Source of the DNA: CAYLLN01 sp036496265
Lineage (GTDB): Bacteria; Planctomycetota; Planctomycetia; Pirellulales; Pirellulaceae
Assembly: GCA_036496265.1 (NCBI GenBank)
Contig: DASXLL010000036.1
Span: forward strand, 1-42,500
Length of the DNA: 42,500 nucleotides
Reading direction: 5' to 3'
The stretch's first letter is position 1, and each line of letters starts with the position of its first letter. A program made the translations under genes and the position numbers. Of this stretch, positions 16,304 to 24,533 are shown in pieces. The notes below the pieces were generated by a model. That model saw nothing but the letters and a program-made list of their open reading frames with translations. It was not told the origin of the DNA and made no database searches.

Positions 16304-18031
16304 CTAGCGCGAGGCGCCGAAGAAGAAGCTGAACATTTGGCGGTGGTCAGTGGAGGCGGAGGCGACGGGGAAGGCGAAGTCGAAGGCGAGCGGAGCGGGG
16401 CCCATCGCGGGCACGTTGATGCGGAAGCCGAAGCCCGGGGCGACGCGGAATTCGTCGGGATGCAGGGAGACGGATTTTTCGACGGTGCCGAAATCGCAGA
16501 AGACCGTGCCGCGGATCATGTCGTCAGCCGTGAGCGGGAAATAATACTCGGCTGAGTTCAGCCATTGGAACTTACCGCCGATGGTAACGCCGTTGTCTTG
16601 GGGGCTGGCGCCGCGGAATTGGAAGCCGCGAAGGGTTCCGAAACCGCCGGCGAAATAGTCTTCGAAAATGGGCGCGTTATTGCCCAGGAAGCCGAGCGTG
16701 GAGATAAAACCGGCGGTGTGCCGGCCGGAGCCGTCGGGGCGCTGGCGGATGAGAAAGTATTGCGACATTCCGAAATCGCCGCGGGGGAAGCTGTATTGGC
16801 CGAAGGCTTGCTCGAACGAGGCTGTGTATAAGTGGCCCTGAGTAGGACTGAAGGGAATGTCGCGCGTGTCGTGGGTGAGCGTGACTTTGCCGGAGAAGAT
16901 GTTGCTGTGACCGAGAACAGCCTCGAGCTCGGGCACACCGCGGACGCGAGGGTTGAAAATATCGATGTTTTCCGCGCGCAGAGCGGTGGCGATGGCCAGG
17001 TCGGGCGTGAGGCGATAGCCCCAGGCGAGACGCCCGCCGGCGCGAGCTTCCGTCCAGTCGAAGTAGAGGCGGTTGAAGTAGTAGGCGCTGGCGTCGAAGC
17101 TGATGTTGGTGGAGAGGAAGTACGGATCGGTGAAGCTGATGAGGTAGCGCTGCAAAACCGTGCCGGGCTGGGCCTCCAGGCGGAAGCCTTGGCCGCCGCC
17201 GCGCCAAGCGCGGCCGACCGCGAAATCATCCCAACTTGTCGCCGGGTTCGTGATATCGAAGTTGCGCTCGCTGAGGACGATGTTGCCGATCAGGCCGGCG
17301 TTGGAGTTGACGGTCACGCCAAACATGAATTGGCCGGTGCGAGTTTCTTCCACATAGACGTCGAGCGGCGTCGGCGTGGCGTTGATTTCTGGCGGCAAGT
17401 TCGTCGGCGGTTGAAAGCCGGGATAGCCGGGCGTGATGGGAGAAATGCCGCCGGAAAGGCCGGACATCGCATCGGCCGGTGGGGCGGGGAGGTTGCCGGA
17501 AATGGACGGCGGTGGATTGCTTGGCGGCTGATAGTTGTTGATCGATGGCTGCTGCGGCGCGACCGGTTGACCAGAATAGGGCGGCGGCGTGTAAGGCTGA
17601 TTCCCTGCTTGTGGCGGATAAGGCTGACCGAATTGCGGAGGCGGAGCGGAGGGCTGGCGGTAAGGTTGCGGCGCGCCAGGGGCCGGCCCGTAAGCGGGCG
17701 GCTGTTGAGGTACGCCGTAGGCCGGTTGTTGCATGGCAGGCGGCGCCGTGGTGAGGCCGGGATAGGGAGGCGGCGGAGCGCCGCCAGAGACGGGTTGCGG
17801 TCCGCGGGAGTAGCCGCCGGGCAAAGGATCGCTGCCGTAGCCGGGGGATTGGCCGCGGATGATGATCGGAGCCTCCGGGGCCGATGGTGCGGCCGATTTT
17901 TGTGGCGACTGCGAGTCGTTCGCGGCCATCAACGCCGGAAGCCACGCAGCATGCTCAATTCCAGCGCAGCCGACGGCAGCGGCCAAGAGAGCGGCCGTCA
18001 GGAGCGACAGGAGATGTTGATAGCGGGGCAA
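16304..18031 (-). CDS. Omp85/BamA-type beta-barrel protein with lipobox and proline-rich linker
   Basis: A 575-residue outer-membrane protein. Residues 1-22 look like a lipoprotein signal (LTAALLAAAVGC, Cys22). Residues about 45-220 are a Pro/Gln/Tyr/Gly-rich low-complexity linker. At 223-260 the text PLDVYVEETRTGQFMFGV then GLIGNIVLSERNFDI corresponds to the last strand of POTRA5 and the first barrel strands of BamA. The barrel continues to the end, with HDTRDIPFSPTQGHLY and the loop-6 motif in the form LRGF (467-470), and finishes in FSFFFGASR. It contains no complete POTRA domain; those are in the gene immediately upstream, 36 nt away on the same strand. Together they look like one BamA-type insertase or transporter divided into two polypeptides. 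An assembly frameshift is unlikely because this gene has its own signal peptide. Confidence 0.88.
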   Translation of the reverse strand: MPRYQHLLSLLTAALLAAAVGCAGIEHAAWLPALMAANDSQSPQKSAAPSAPEAPIIIRGQSPGYGSDPLPGGYSRGPQPVSGGAPPPPYPGLTTAPPAMQQPAYGVPQQPPAYGPAPGAPQPYRQPSAPPPQFGQPYPPQAGNQPYTPPPYSGQPVAPQQPSINNYQPPSNPPPSISGNLPAPPADAMSGLSGGISPITPGYPGFQPPTNLPPEINATPTPLDVYVEETRTGQFMFGVTVNSNAGLIGNIVLSERNFDITNPATSWDDFAVGRAWRGGGQGFRLEAQPGTVLQRYLISFTDPYFLSTNISFDASAYYFNRLYFDWTEARAGGRLAWGYRLTPDLAIATALRAENIDIFNPRVRGVPELEAVLGHSNIFSGKVTLTHDTRDIPFSPTQGHLYTASFEQAFGQYSFPRGDFGMSQYFLIRQRPDGSGRHTAGFISTLGFLGNNAPIFEDYFAGGFGTLRGFQFRGASPQDNGVTIGGKFQWLNSAEYYFPLTADDMIRGTVFCDFGTVEKSVSLHPDEFRVAPGFGFRINVPAMGPAPLAFDFAFPVASASTDHRQMFSFFFGASR

Positions 18032-18067
18032 GCGGGTTCTCGGTGAATGAAACAGTATTGCGGTCGC

Positions 18068-19771
18068 TTACCGAAGGGTTGTCGGCTGGTAGTAACTGGG
18101 TGCAGCGGGCGGCGGAGCAGGTGCCGGAACGGGAATTGGGCCGTTCCAGGAGTAAATGCAAGGCTTGAGCGTCTGGACGGCTTGGGGCGCGACGGCTGCC
18201 GCGGACGGCGGCAACGCCGGTTGATTTGGCACCGACGGTTGCGCGGCGATGCGCGGTCGCGGAGCAGGGTTTGTGGTGGTGGTGTCGGGTTCTTGGCCGC
18301 GGACGGTGTTGACCGAATTCAGGTCCGGCGGGCGAATGTTAATTCGCGGCGGTTCGCCGTCGTTTTGCGTGCCGGCGAAGAGCTGCGAGGCTTTGAGACG
18401 GCGTTCGCTGTTGCGAACTTCGCGAATGTCGATTGTGTCGCCGGGACGCTGCGAGACGCGGCTGAGGACGACGGTCTGTTTCGTGTGCGGAAATTCGCCG
18501 GCGATGTGAACGTTAACCTCGCTGACCTTGAAGACATCGCCTTCCTTGATGCGATAAACAACGTCGAGCTGGCCCGGCTCCTCCAGAAAGCGGAGATCGG
18601 CCTGCACGTCGGCGAAAACGTGGCCCTGGCTGCCGTAGAGATCGTTGAGGGTGTTAACGTCCTTGTTCGATTTGCCCTGGTTGTAGAATTCGCCCGATTT
18701 GAGGTCGAGAAATTTTAGCAGCGGATCCGTGGCAAAAATGCTGCCGCCTTCGACGGCAACGTTGCGGACCGAATAGCGCGGACCTTCGTCGATGATGAAT
18801 TTGAGGGCCAGCCATTTGCCTTCGTCGTCGTAGTCGAGCGTACGGCTGACGCGGGCGCGGAAGTAGCCGAGGGCGCGGTAGTAAGCTGTGAGCGTTTGCA
18901 CGTCGGCGTCAATCTTGCTGCGATCGACTTTCCCGCCGAAGAGGTACCAGAAGTAACCTGGCTTCGATTGAATTTTGGTTTTCAGCACGCCGTCGGGCGA
19001 GATCGTGTTGCCTTCGAAGCTGACCCCCGAAATGCGCTCCAGGTGGCCTTCGTTGATGAGGAAGATGAGGTCTTTGTCGCCCGGCTTGTCGCCCTCGAAG
19101 ATGGTGACGGTCGCTTTGGGAAAGCCGTTGGAGTGATAAAGCTCCTCGATTTTGCGGCGCGATTCTTCGGCGGCGTAGGTATTGAGCGGGTCGTGCTTTT
19201 TGATGCCGATTTCCTTCGTCAGCTTCTTGTCGGAATAGCCACGATTGCCAAGGAACTTGATCTCGCCGATGCGCGGCCGCTCGAAAACTTTGAAGCGGAC
19301 GATGACGCCGCCGGGAACTTGTTCGGTGTAGGTCTTCACGTCGCGGAACATGCCGGACGTAACGAGGCGGCGGACGTCACTCTGCAGAATGTCGGCGTCG
19401 AACTCGCGGTCTTTGCGAGTGTGAATATGCTTTTGGATTTCGTAGTCCTTGGCCGTCGTGTTGCCTTCGATGATCACATCGACGACGAGTTGCCCGGAGG
19501 AATTCGAGGGCTGGCGAGAGTTGAGCTGCGTCGGTGGTTGGCTGCCCGGTTGGCCGGGCACGCCCGGGGGCGGAGCGGCCGGTTGACCGAACGAAGCATT
19601 CGGCGGAGTGAGCGGCATCGAAGGCGGCAGCGAGGCTGGGCGGTCTTGGGGGTATTGCGGATATTGGGCGAGGGCCAAGTTGGCGCAGAGAAGTTGTGCG
19701 CCAAAACTGGCAAAAGTGGCGAAGAGCCAAGTAGCGCGGCAGCGGTGGCGGTGCGCGGCTAGGAAGTTCAT
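18068..19771 (-). CDS. Five-POTRA periplasmic protein, BamA N-terminal module
   Basis: A 567-residue protein with a signal peptide (to about residue 36, ANLALAQ), a Pro/Gln-rich stretch to 92, then POTRA-like domains at about 95-166, 167-244, 245-331, 332-412 and 413-485. Each has the beta-alpha-alpha-beta-beta pattern, with typical words VVDVIIEGNTTAKDYEI, IGEIKFLGNRGYSDKKL and LTAYYRALGYFRARV. The fifth ends early, and the last strand expected before a barrel is found in the next gene. The C-terminus (490-567) is Pro/Ala-rich. No barrel is encoded here. The role is inferred to be the periplasmic chaperone-like part of an outer-membrane assembly machine acting with the downstream barrel protein. 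ATG at 19771 has AGGAAA nearby. Confidence 0.88.
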   Translation of the reverse strand: MNFLAAHRHRCRATWLFATFASFGAQLLCANLALAQYPQYPQDRPASLPPSMPLTPPNASFGQPAAPPPGVPGQPGSQPPTQLNSRQPSNSSGQLVVDVIIEGNTTAKDYEIQKHIHTRKDREFDADILQSDVRRLVTSGMFRDVKTYTEQVPGGVIVRFKVFERPRIGEIKFLGNRGYSDKKLTKEIGIKKHDPLNTYAAEESRRKIEELYHSNGFPKATVTIFEGDKPGDKDLIFLINEGHLERISGVSFEGNTISPDGVLKTKIQSKPGYFWYLFGGKVDRSKIDADVQTLTAYYRALGYFRARVSRTLDYDDEGKWLALKFIIDEGPRYSVRNVAVEGGSIFATDPLLKFLDLKSGEFYNQGKSNKDVNTLNDLYGSQGHVFADVQADLRFLEEPGQLDVVYRIKEGDVFKVSEVNVHIAGEFPHTKQTVVLSRVSQRPGDTIDIREVRNSERRLKASQLFAGTQNDGEPPRINIRPPDLNSVNTVRGQEPDTTTTNPAPRPRIAAQPSVPNQPALPPSAAAVAPQAVQTLKPCIYSWNGPIPVPAPAPPPAAPSYYQPTTLR

Positions 19772-20116
19772 CGCGAGAATTTCCTGGATTTTTGAAATCT
19801 AACGGGTCCGAAGCGCGCACAATTCGCGCGCAAAGTGACCCACGAAAGGGCGCGTATGAATACTGAAACGGTCTTTCAGCTACAAGCCGAGTTTTCAAAG
19901 AGTCGCCCGAATGACGACGCTTGCAATGCTCGTCAAACAGAAGAAGAAAGCTGGCCGCGGAGGAACGCGGATGACACGGATTTTTTTGAACAGACGATAG
20001 CAAAGAAAGCAAAGAGGAGAGGAGAATTCAATTCCCTTTGCTACCTTTGCTACCTTCTGTTCAATTTCTCTTGTCATTCACGAGAGAGTGTTTTTTGCTA
20101 GCGATGCAATGAACGA
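19772..20116. other. Intergenic gap between lpxI and the POTRA gene, with inverted repeat
   Basis: A 345-bp gap. At 19998-20014 and 20036-20052 two AGCAAAG-bearing arms are inverted copies of each other (TAGCAAAGAAAGCAAAG against CTTTGCTACCTTTGCTA), enclosing about 21 nt. The gap also has an A/T-rich stretch around 19980. No gene is seen. The inverted repeat could end the lpxI transcript or be another dispersed element. Confidence 0.5.
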
Positions 20117-20977
20117 CTATGCTGCACGGTCGAGAGCGATAATCGCGATGTTGTGCTTGTCGGCGAGGGCGACGACTTCGTTTTTATCCACGACGATGGT
20201 TTTACCGGCTTCGATCGCCAGGCATTTGGCGCCGGCGGCGATCAGTGATTCGACTGTTCCGATTCCGATCGTGGGAACGTCGAACCGCATGTCTTGCTGG
20301 GGTTTGGCGACTTTGACGACGGTGAGTCCGCCTTGCTGGCACAACTCGCCGGCGCGGCGGATGCAAGCGTCGGTGCCTTCCACGGCTTCGACCGCCACGA
20401 CCGCGCGGCCTTTGACGGCGACGCTCTGACCAATGTCGAGGCGGCCGATTTCTTTGGCTAGCGGCCAGCCGAAATCGATGTCTTTTAGCTCGCTGGTCGT
20501 CGGACCGCGGCGGGTCAAAATGCCGGGCGAGATGAGAAGCTGCGGGGCAAAATCAGTTGCGGGGGCCATGGTGATGCCGCCTTTGGCGAATTCTTGGACG
20601 ACGACGCTCAGGAGCGTGTCGTCGTTGCGATTTTTTTGGCCGAGGAAGAAGAGGGGAAAAAAGGCGCGGAGCGTGCGGAGATCGGGAACGAGCGAGAGCC
20701 AACCGAGGCGATTGAAGAGGATCTTGTGCTTGAAGACTTTTCCGGCGAGCGTGGCGTGGTCGATACCGTGGCGGCGGAAATAGCGGATGTGCGTTCCAAT
20801 GCGGGCGACGCCGCTGGCGATGAAGCTATCGCAAATGTCGCGGAGCGAGGAATCGGCGTGTTGGCGAAGTCCGACACAGTGGACTTCGTAGTGCTGAGCT
20901 TTGAGCGCTTCGGCAACAACGATTGGAAAGCGGCCCCAGCCGGCGACGAGGCCGATTTTCCTCGGTGACATCTCCAT
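20117..20977 (-). CDS. lpxI: UDP-2,3-diacylglucosamine pyrophosphatase LpxI
   Basis: A 286-residue member of the LpxI (former DUF1009) family, which hydrolyses UDP-2,3-diacylglucosamine to lipid X and UMP in lipid A synthesis and replaces LpxH in many bacteria. Family signatures are IGLVAGWGRFPIVVAEA at the N-terminus, RNDDTLLSVVVQEF in the middle, and VEAVEGTDACIRRAGELC, QQDMRFDVPTIGIGTVES and AIEAGKTIVVDK in the C-terminal catalytic half. Length is normal. Start is ATG at 20977 or the ATG two codons later; a TCTGACC heptanucleotide array directly upstream reads AGAGGTCAGA on the coding strand and may supply the ribosome site. It lies 42 nt downstream of lpxD on the same strand. Confidence 0.93.
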   Translation of the reverse strand: MEMSPRKIGLVAGWGRFPIVVAEALKAQHYEVHCVGLRQHADSSLRDICDSFIASGVARIGTHIRYFRRHGIDHATLAGKVFKHKILFNRLGWLSLVPDLRTLRAFFPLFFLGQKNRNDDTLLSVVVQEFAKGGITMAPATDFAPQLLISPGILTRRGPTTSELKDIDFGWPLAKEIGRLDIGQSVAVKGRAVVAVEAVEGTDACIRRAGELCQQGGLTVVKVAKPQQDMRFDVPTIGIGTVESLIAAGAKCLAIEAGKTIVVDKNEVVALADKHNIAIIALDRAA

Positions 20978-20983
20978 TCAACA

Positions 20984-21018
20984 TCTGACCTCTGACTTCT
21001 GACCTCTGATCTCTTCCC
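20984..21018. repeat. Heptanucleotide array between lpxD and lpxI
   Basis: Five 7-nt units related to TCTGACC (TCTGACC, TCTGACT, TCTGACC, TCTGATC, TCTTCCC). The array fills almost the whole gap between the lpxD stop codon and the lpxI start. Confidence 0.85.
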
Positions 21019-21019
21019 C

Positions 21020-22075
21020 TTAAGCCGCTTCCGCTTGCTTCTCACCATCCCCGGTCCCCGCCAGGCGGATAATCGCCCGCTGGGCTTCGTGGAGCTGGCG
21101 GCGGATTTCGGGAAGCTGCTGGATCAGCGAAATGCTGCGGAAAAATTGACGCTCTTCGACGGCGGGAGCGCCGAGATAACGCTTGCCGGGCAGGGCGTCG
21201 GTCATCACTCCGCACTTCGCGCCGAGGAGAGCACCGTCGGCGATGTGCAGGTGATCGGCGAGGCCAACCTGGCCCGCCATGACGACGTACTCGCCGGTGG
21301 AGCAGCTTCCGGCGATGCCGACTTGCGAGCAAATCAAATTGTGGCGTCCGATGCGGCAGTTGTGGCCGATTTGCACGAGATTGTCGATTTTTGTGCCGCC
21401 GCCGATAACTGTCGGGCCGTAGGTGCCGCGGTCGATCGTCGTGCCGGCGCCAATTTCAACGTGATCGCCAATTTCGACATAGCCGAGTTGTGCGCCGAGC
21501 TTATGGCGGCCATCAACGGTAGAGTAGCCAAAGCCGTAAGCGCCAAGGACCGCGCCGGCGTGAATGATGACGTGCTGCCCGAGAACCGTGTTTTCGTAAA
21601 GGACGACATTGGGAAATAGCAGGCAGTTGGGGCCGATTTTGGAACCGTCCAGGATGCGGACGCCGCTGTGAACGACCGTGCCCGAGCCGATTTGGACGTC
21701 GTTGCCGACGAAGGCTTGCGGATGCACTTCGACGTCATCGGCAATGTTTGCGGTCGGGCTGACGTAGGCGGCGGGGCTGACGCCGGTGAAGTGGATTTGC
21801 CGCGGCGGGTGAAAATGGGCGACGACTTTGCCGAAGGCGGCGTGGACGTCGCTGACAGTGATGTAGGGCCGGTCGGTGGGCTGCAAGCTGGCAGGCACGA
21901 TAACTGCGGATGCTTCGCTGCGAGCCAGCTGCGGCGCGAGGCGCGGACTATCGGCGAGCGTGATTTCACCGGGGCGAGCAATGGCTAACGTGGCCGCTCC
22001 GCAGATTTCAAGATCGCCCTGGCCGGAAAGATTGCCGTCCACGAGTCGCGCAATTTCGGCGAGAGGCAAACCCAT
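21020..22075 (-). CDS. lpxD: UDP-3-O-acylglucosamine N-acyltransferase LpxD
   Basis: A 351-residue left-handed beta-helix acyltransferase that adds the second acyl chain in lipid A synthesis, from acyl-ACP to UDP-3-O-acylglucosamine. The N-terminal uridine-binding domain begins LPLAEIARLVDGNLSG. Hexapeptide repeats run from about residue 105 to 290. The catalytic His is His238 in NLVQIGHNCRIG, and FGYSTVDGRHKL and TTIDRGTYGPTVIG are typical of LpxD. The C-terminal helix is QQLPEIRRQLHEAQRA. It is the first gene of a probable operon with lpxI and perhaps the POTRA and barrel genes, which fits a shared role in outer-membrane building. Unlike the classical proteobacterial arrangement, no skp, fabZ or lpxA lies next to it. 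Confidence 0.95.
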   Translation of the reverse strand: MGLPLAEIARLVDGNLSGQGDLEICGAATLAIARPGEITLADSPRLAPQLARSEASAVIVPASLQPTDRPYITVSDVHAAFGKVVAHFHPPRQIHFTGVSPAAYVSPTANIADDVEVHPQAFVGNDVQIGSGTVVHSGVRILDGSKIGPNCLLFPNVVLYENTVLGQHVIIHAGAVLGAYGFGYSTVDGRHKLGAQLGYVEIGDHVEIGAGTTIDRGTYGPTVIGGGTKIDNLVQIGHNCRIGRHNLICSQVGIAGSCSTGEYVVMAGQVGLADHLHIADGALLGAKCGVMTDALPGKRYLGAPAVEERQFFRSISLIQQLPEIRRQLHEAQRAIIRLAGTGDGEKQAEAA

Positions 22076-22517
22076 AGCCCGGCATCCTTTCCGTCCGAAA
22101 ATCCAAATCCATTAGTCGGGACCAAACCTGGTCCCGGAAACAGGGAAAAGCCCGCGGATGCTACCCGATGGCAGCGAAGGCCAACAAGGTCGAATGTGGC
22201 GGGTAAATGCCGTGTGTGCCGTCTCGTCCTTCTTCCGGCGGCCAGCAAACAATTTTCAAAATTCCGGCCCGGTTTTCTTGTGATTTTGCGATATAGATAT
22301 TGGGGACTTCACAACCGCCGGTCCCCAATTGACGAACCTCACCAAGAACTCGCCAAAGCTCACCACCTCGCCCGAAAAGCTCACCGGCCACTCACCACGC
22401 CTGGCCCTTACACAGCAACAACTTAGCTATGCTATCGATACCCAAAAGTACTAGAAAAAATTCGTAGGCAATGACAAGCGACAGCCATTCCTACGGTCCG
22501 GTTTAGAGTCCAAAGAA
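22076..22517. other. Divergent intergenic region with an 8-bp perfect hairpin
   Basis: CGGGACCA (22117-22124) and TGGTCCCG (22129-22136) form a perfect hairpin with a four-base loop, 42 nt upstream of the lpxD start, so it would lie in the lpxD leader or mark a dispersed repeat. The rest of this 442-bp gap between divergent genes has no recognisable gene; a short AT-rich part around 22420-22470 may hold the promoter of the downstream enzyme gene. Confidence 0.45.
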
Positions 22518-23774
22518 ATGCCCATGAAATTCACGCCAACGCTTGTCGATTCATGCCGCCGCCAGTTTCCTGCCCTTTCCCGCCAAATTGGCGAGCGGCC
22601 CGCGGTGTTTTTTGACGGGCCGGGCGGGACGCAAGTGCCCGAGCGCGTGATTGCGGCGGTGAGCGGGTGCTTGGCGAACACGAACGCCAATCACGGCGGG
22701 CTCTTTGCGACTTCCCGCGAAAGCGACGCCCTGCTGGCACAGGCACATCAGGCGGTGGCCGATTTTTTGGGGTCGGACGATCCGGATTCGGTTATTTTCG
22801 GCCAGAACATGACCTCGCTGACGTTCGCACTGTCGCGGGCACTTTCAAAGACCTGGCGGCCGGGCGATGAAGTCATTGTCACGCGGCTAGATCATGACGC
22901 GAATGTCTCGCCGTGGGTACTGGCAGCGCGGGATGCCGGCGCGGCGGTGCGCTTCGTGCCGTTACGCCCGGAGGATGGAACGCTCGATTTGGCCGCGCTG
23001 AAACAGTTGCTGTCGCTGCGGACCAAGCTGGTGGCCGTTGGTTGTGCGTCGAATGCAACGGGAACGGTTAATCCCGTGCGCGAGATTGCTCAGTGGGCGC
23101 ACGAGATTGGCGCTCTGGTATTTCTCGACGCCGTGCATTACGCGCCGCACGCATTGATCGATGTGCAGTCGCTGGATTGCGATTTTTTGGCTTGCTCGGC
23201 TTACAAGTTCTTCGGGCCGCACGTGGGAATTCTGTGGGGGCGGCGGCAGCTGCTTGAGGAACTCGAGGCTTATAAGGTGCGGCCGGCGGTCAATACGCTA
23301 CCGGATAAATGGATGACGGGCACGCAGAGCCATGAGGCCATTGTCGGGGCGATGGCAGCCGTCGATTATTTGGCCGATTTGGGGCGGACGCTGGCCGGAA
23401 ATGAATCGCTTTCACGCCGAGCGGCGCTGGTGGAAGCGTATCGCGAGATTGACGTTTACGAGCGGACGCTGGTTACTCGGATGCTGAAGGGATTGGCGGA
23501 AATTCCGGAGGTGAAGGTCTGGGGAATCACCGAGCTGTCGCGCATCAATGAGCGCGTGGCGACAGTGAGCTTCACGCATCAGCGATTCACGGCTTCACAA
23601 ATGGCCAAGCGGCTGGCGGCGGCGGGATTTTTCACGTGGCACGGTAATTACTATGCGCTCAACTTCACCGAAGCGATGGGCCTCGAGCCCGAAGGCATGC
23701 TCCGCGTCGGCATGGTGCATTACAATACGATCGAGGAAGTAGAGCGATTTATTGGAGCGTCACGCCAACTTTAA
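22518..23774 (+). CDS. Cysteine desulfurase-like PLP enzyme
   Basis: A 418-residue class V aminotransferase-fold protein close to the cysteine desulfurase-like (SufS-related, VC1184-type) family. Pyridoxal phosphate should be bound by Lys230 in CSAYKFFGPHVG, with Asp204 in VFLDAVHYAPH contacting the ring nitrogen and the phosphate site near QNMTSLTFALSRAL. The N-terminal FFDGPGGTQVPERVI and SNATGTVNPVREI are typical. No active-site Cys loop of classic SufS is evident, so the substrate is uncertain: cysteine, selenocysteine or another amino acid. It is cytoplasmic. ATG at 22518; a second ATG two codons later is possible. A DUF971 gene follows 153 nt downstream, a neighbour that in other bacteria is tied to Fe-S cluster handling, which supports but does not prove a sulfur role. 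Confidence 0.85.
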   Translation: MPMKFTPTLVDSCRRQFPALSRQIGERPAVFFDGPGGTQVPERVIAAVSGCLANTNANHGGLFATSRESDALLAQAHQAVADFLGSDDPDSVIFGQNMTSLTFALSRALSKTWRPGDEVIVTRLDHDANVSPWVLAARDAGAAVRFVPLRPEDGTLDLAALKQLLSLRTKLVAVGCASNATGTVNPVREIAQWAHEIGALVFLDAVHYAPHALIDVQSLDCDFLACSAYKFFGPHVGILWGRRQLLEELEAYKVRPAVNTLPDKWMTGTQSHEAIVGAMAAVDYLADLGRTLAGNESLSRRAALVEAYREIDVYERTLVTRMLKGLAEIPEVKVWGITELSRINERVATVSFTHQRFTASQMAKRLAAAGFFTWHGNYYALNFTEAMGLEPEGMLRVGMVHYNTIEEVERFIGASRQL

Positions 23775-23776
23775 TA

Positions 23777-23926
23777 AAGCAACAAGCAACAAGCAACAAA
23801 TTACAAACAAGCACGAATGATCAATGTTCAAAAAGGACGACGAATTGAATTAGGCCGTTTTGATCGTTTGAATTTCGTGTTTTGAAATTGTTTGATGCTT
23901 GGTGCTTGTGATTTGAGATTCTAAAT
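23777..23926. repeat. Heptanucleotide array and degenerate inverted partner
   Basis: Three AAGCAAC units and one AAATTAC (23777-23804) start three bases after the stop codon of the desulfurase-like gene. The segment from about 23860 to 23926 (TTTGATG, CTTGGTG, CTTGTGA, TTTGAGA) is a looser heptad series that roughly mirrors the first in inverted orientation around a central AATTGAATT. The whole gap to the DUF971 gene is made of this element. Confidence 0.7.
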
Positions 23927-23927
23927 T

Positions 23928-24242
23928 GTGATTTATCCAACCTCTTTAGAGCTGTCCCCTGAAAACCGCCTCCTCATCACGTGGAGCGACGGGCAAAAGC
24001 GGTCCTACACCGTGCGCGAGCTACGCGAGGCGTGCCCCTGTGCAACCTGCCGCGAAAAACGCAATCAGCCCGTCGATCCCTTTGCGCTGCCGGTGCTGAA
24101 GGAAGTGCGAACGCAACCGCTGACGATTGCCGGGATGGAGCCGATGGGCAACTATGCCTACGGCATCCGCTTCAGCGACGACCACGACACAGGAATTTTC
24201 GCGTTCAGCCTGTTGCGGGAGCTGGGTCAGGCGGTTTCGTGA
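23928..24242 (+). CDS. DUF971 domain protein
   Basis: A 104-residue protein of the DUF971 (gamma-butyrobetaine hydroxylase N-terminal-like) family. It shows LITWSDGQKRSYTVRELREACPC-type features: a W-x-D-G turn, then CPCATCREKR with three Cys, and the C-terminal YAYGIRFSDDHDTGIFAFSL, where the D-D-H-x-T-G-I/Y signature of the family stands. The domain may bind a metal or Fe-S cluster, and family members are linked to Fe-S cluster assembly or carrying. The start is the GTG at 23928; no ATG is available before the core domain and no clear ribosome-binding site is seen, so translation may be coupled or weak. It lies downstream of the desulfurase-like gene on the same strand. Confidence 0.88.
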   Translation: MIYPTSLELSPENRLLITWSDGQKRSYTVRELREACPCATCREKRNQPVDPFALPVLKEVRTQPLTIAGMEPMGNYAYGIRFSDDHDTGIFAFSLLRELGQAVS

Positions 24243-24533
24243 CCCGCGCAAGAATTAGATGGCTTGGCACGAAAAACGCACTGGCGGGAAAGCCGTGAAA
24301 TGAATGTTAATTGTGCTTTCCTCAGGCCGGGCGACCGCTACACTTACGACTGCAATCAGGAGCGATTGTGAAATTCGGTTGAGTTTTTGGTCTGCAAACG
24401 AAGTTCGACTGGACCCGCGTGCTAGAATGTCCGATAAGGCAAGTTGATTGCTTAGAGGAACCGCGACGAGACTTGTTGCGTCACAGAGACAGCCCATTCA
24501 ACTTCACAACATCAATTCAAATTTAGCGAAACA
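24243..24533. other. Intergenic region upstream of the candidate RNA
   Basis: No gene is seen. The stretch around 24300-24420 has promoter-like words (for example TTGTGAAATT and GCTAGAATG) that could drive the RNA candidate that follows. Confidence 0.3.

Noticed and set aside
16832..18046. Long plus-strand open frame (404 codons) opposite the Omp85 barrel gene
   Set aside because: Shadow of a high-GC minus-strand gene with clear barrel motifs; the product has no recognisable domain and no ribosome site.
18031..18068. POTRA/barrel split as a sequencing frameshift
   Set aside because: The downstream gene opens with its own signal peptide and lipobox and both genes carry long proline-rich ends at the break, so a single-base error cannot fuse them into a normal BamA.
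22117..22136. Hairpin upstream of lpxD as a riboswitch
   Set aside because: A lone 8-bp stem with a 4-nt loop and no expression platform or conserved aptamer; more likely a small repeat or transcript-end hairpin.
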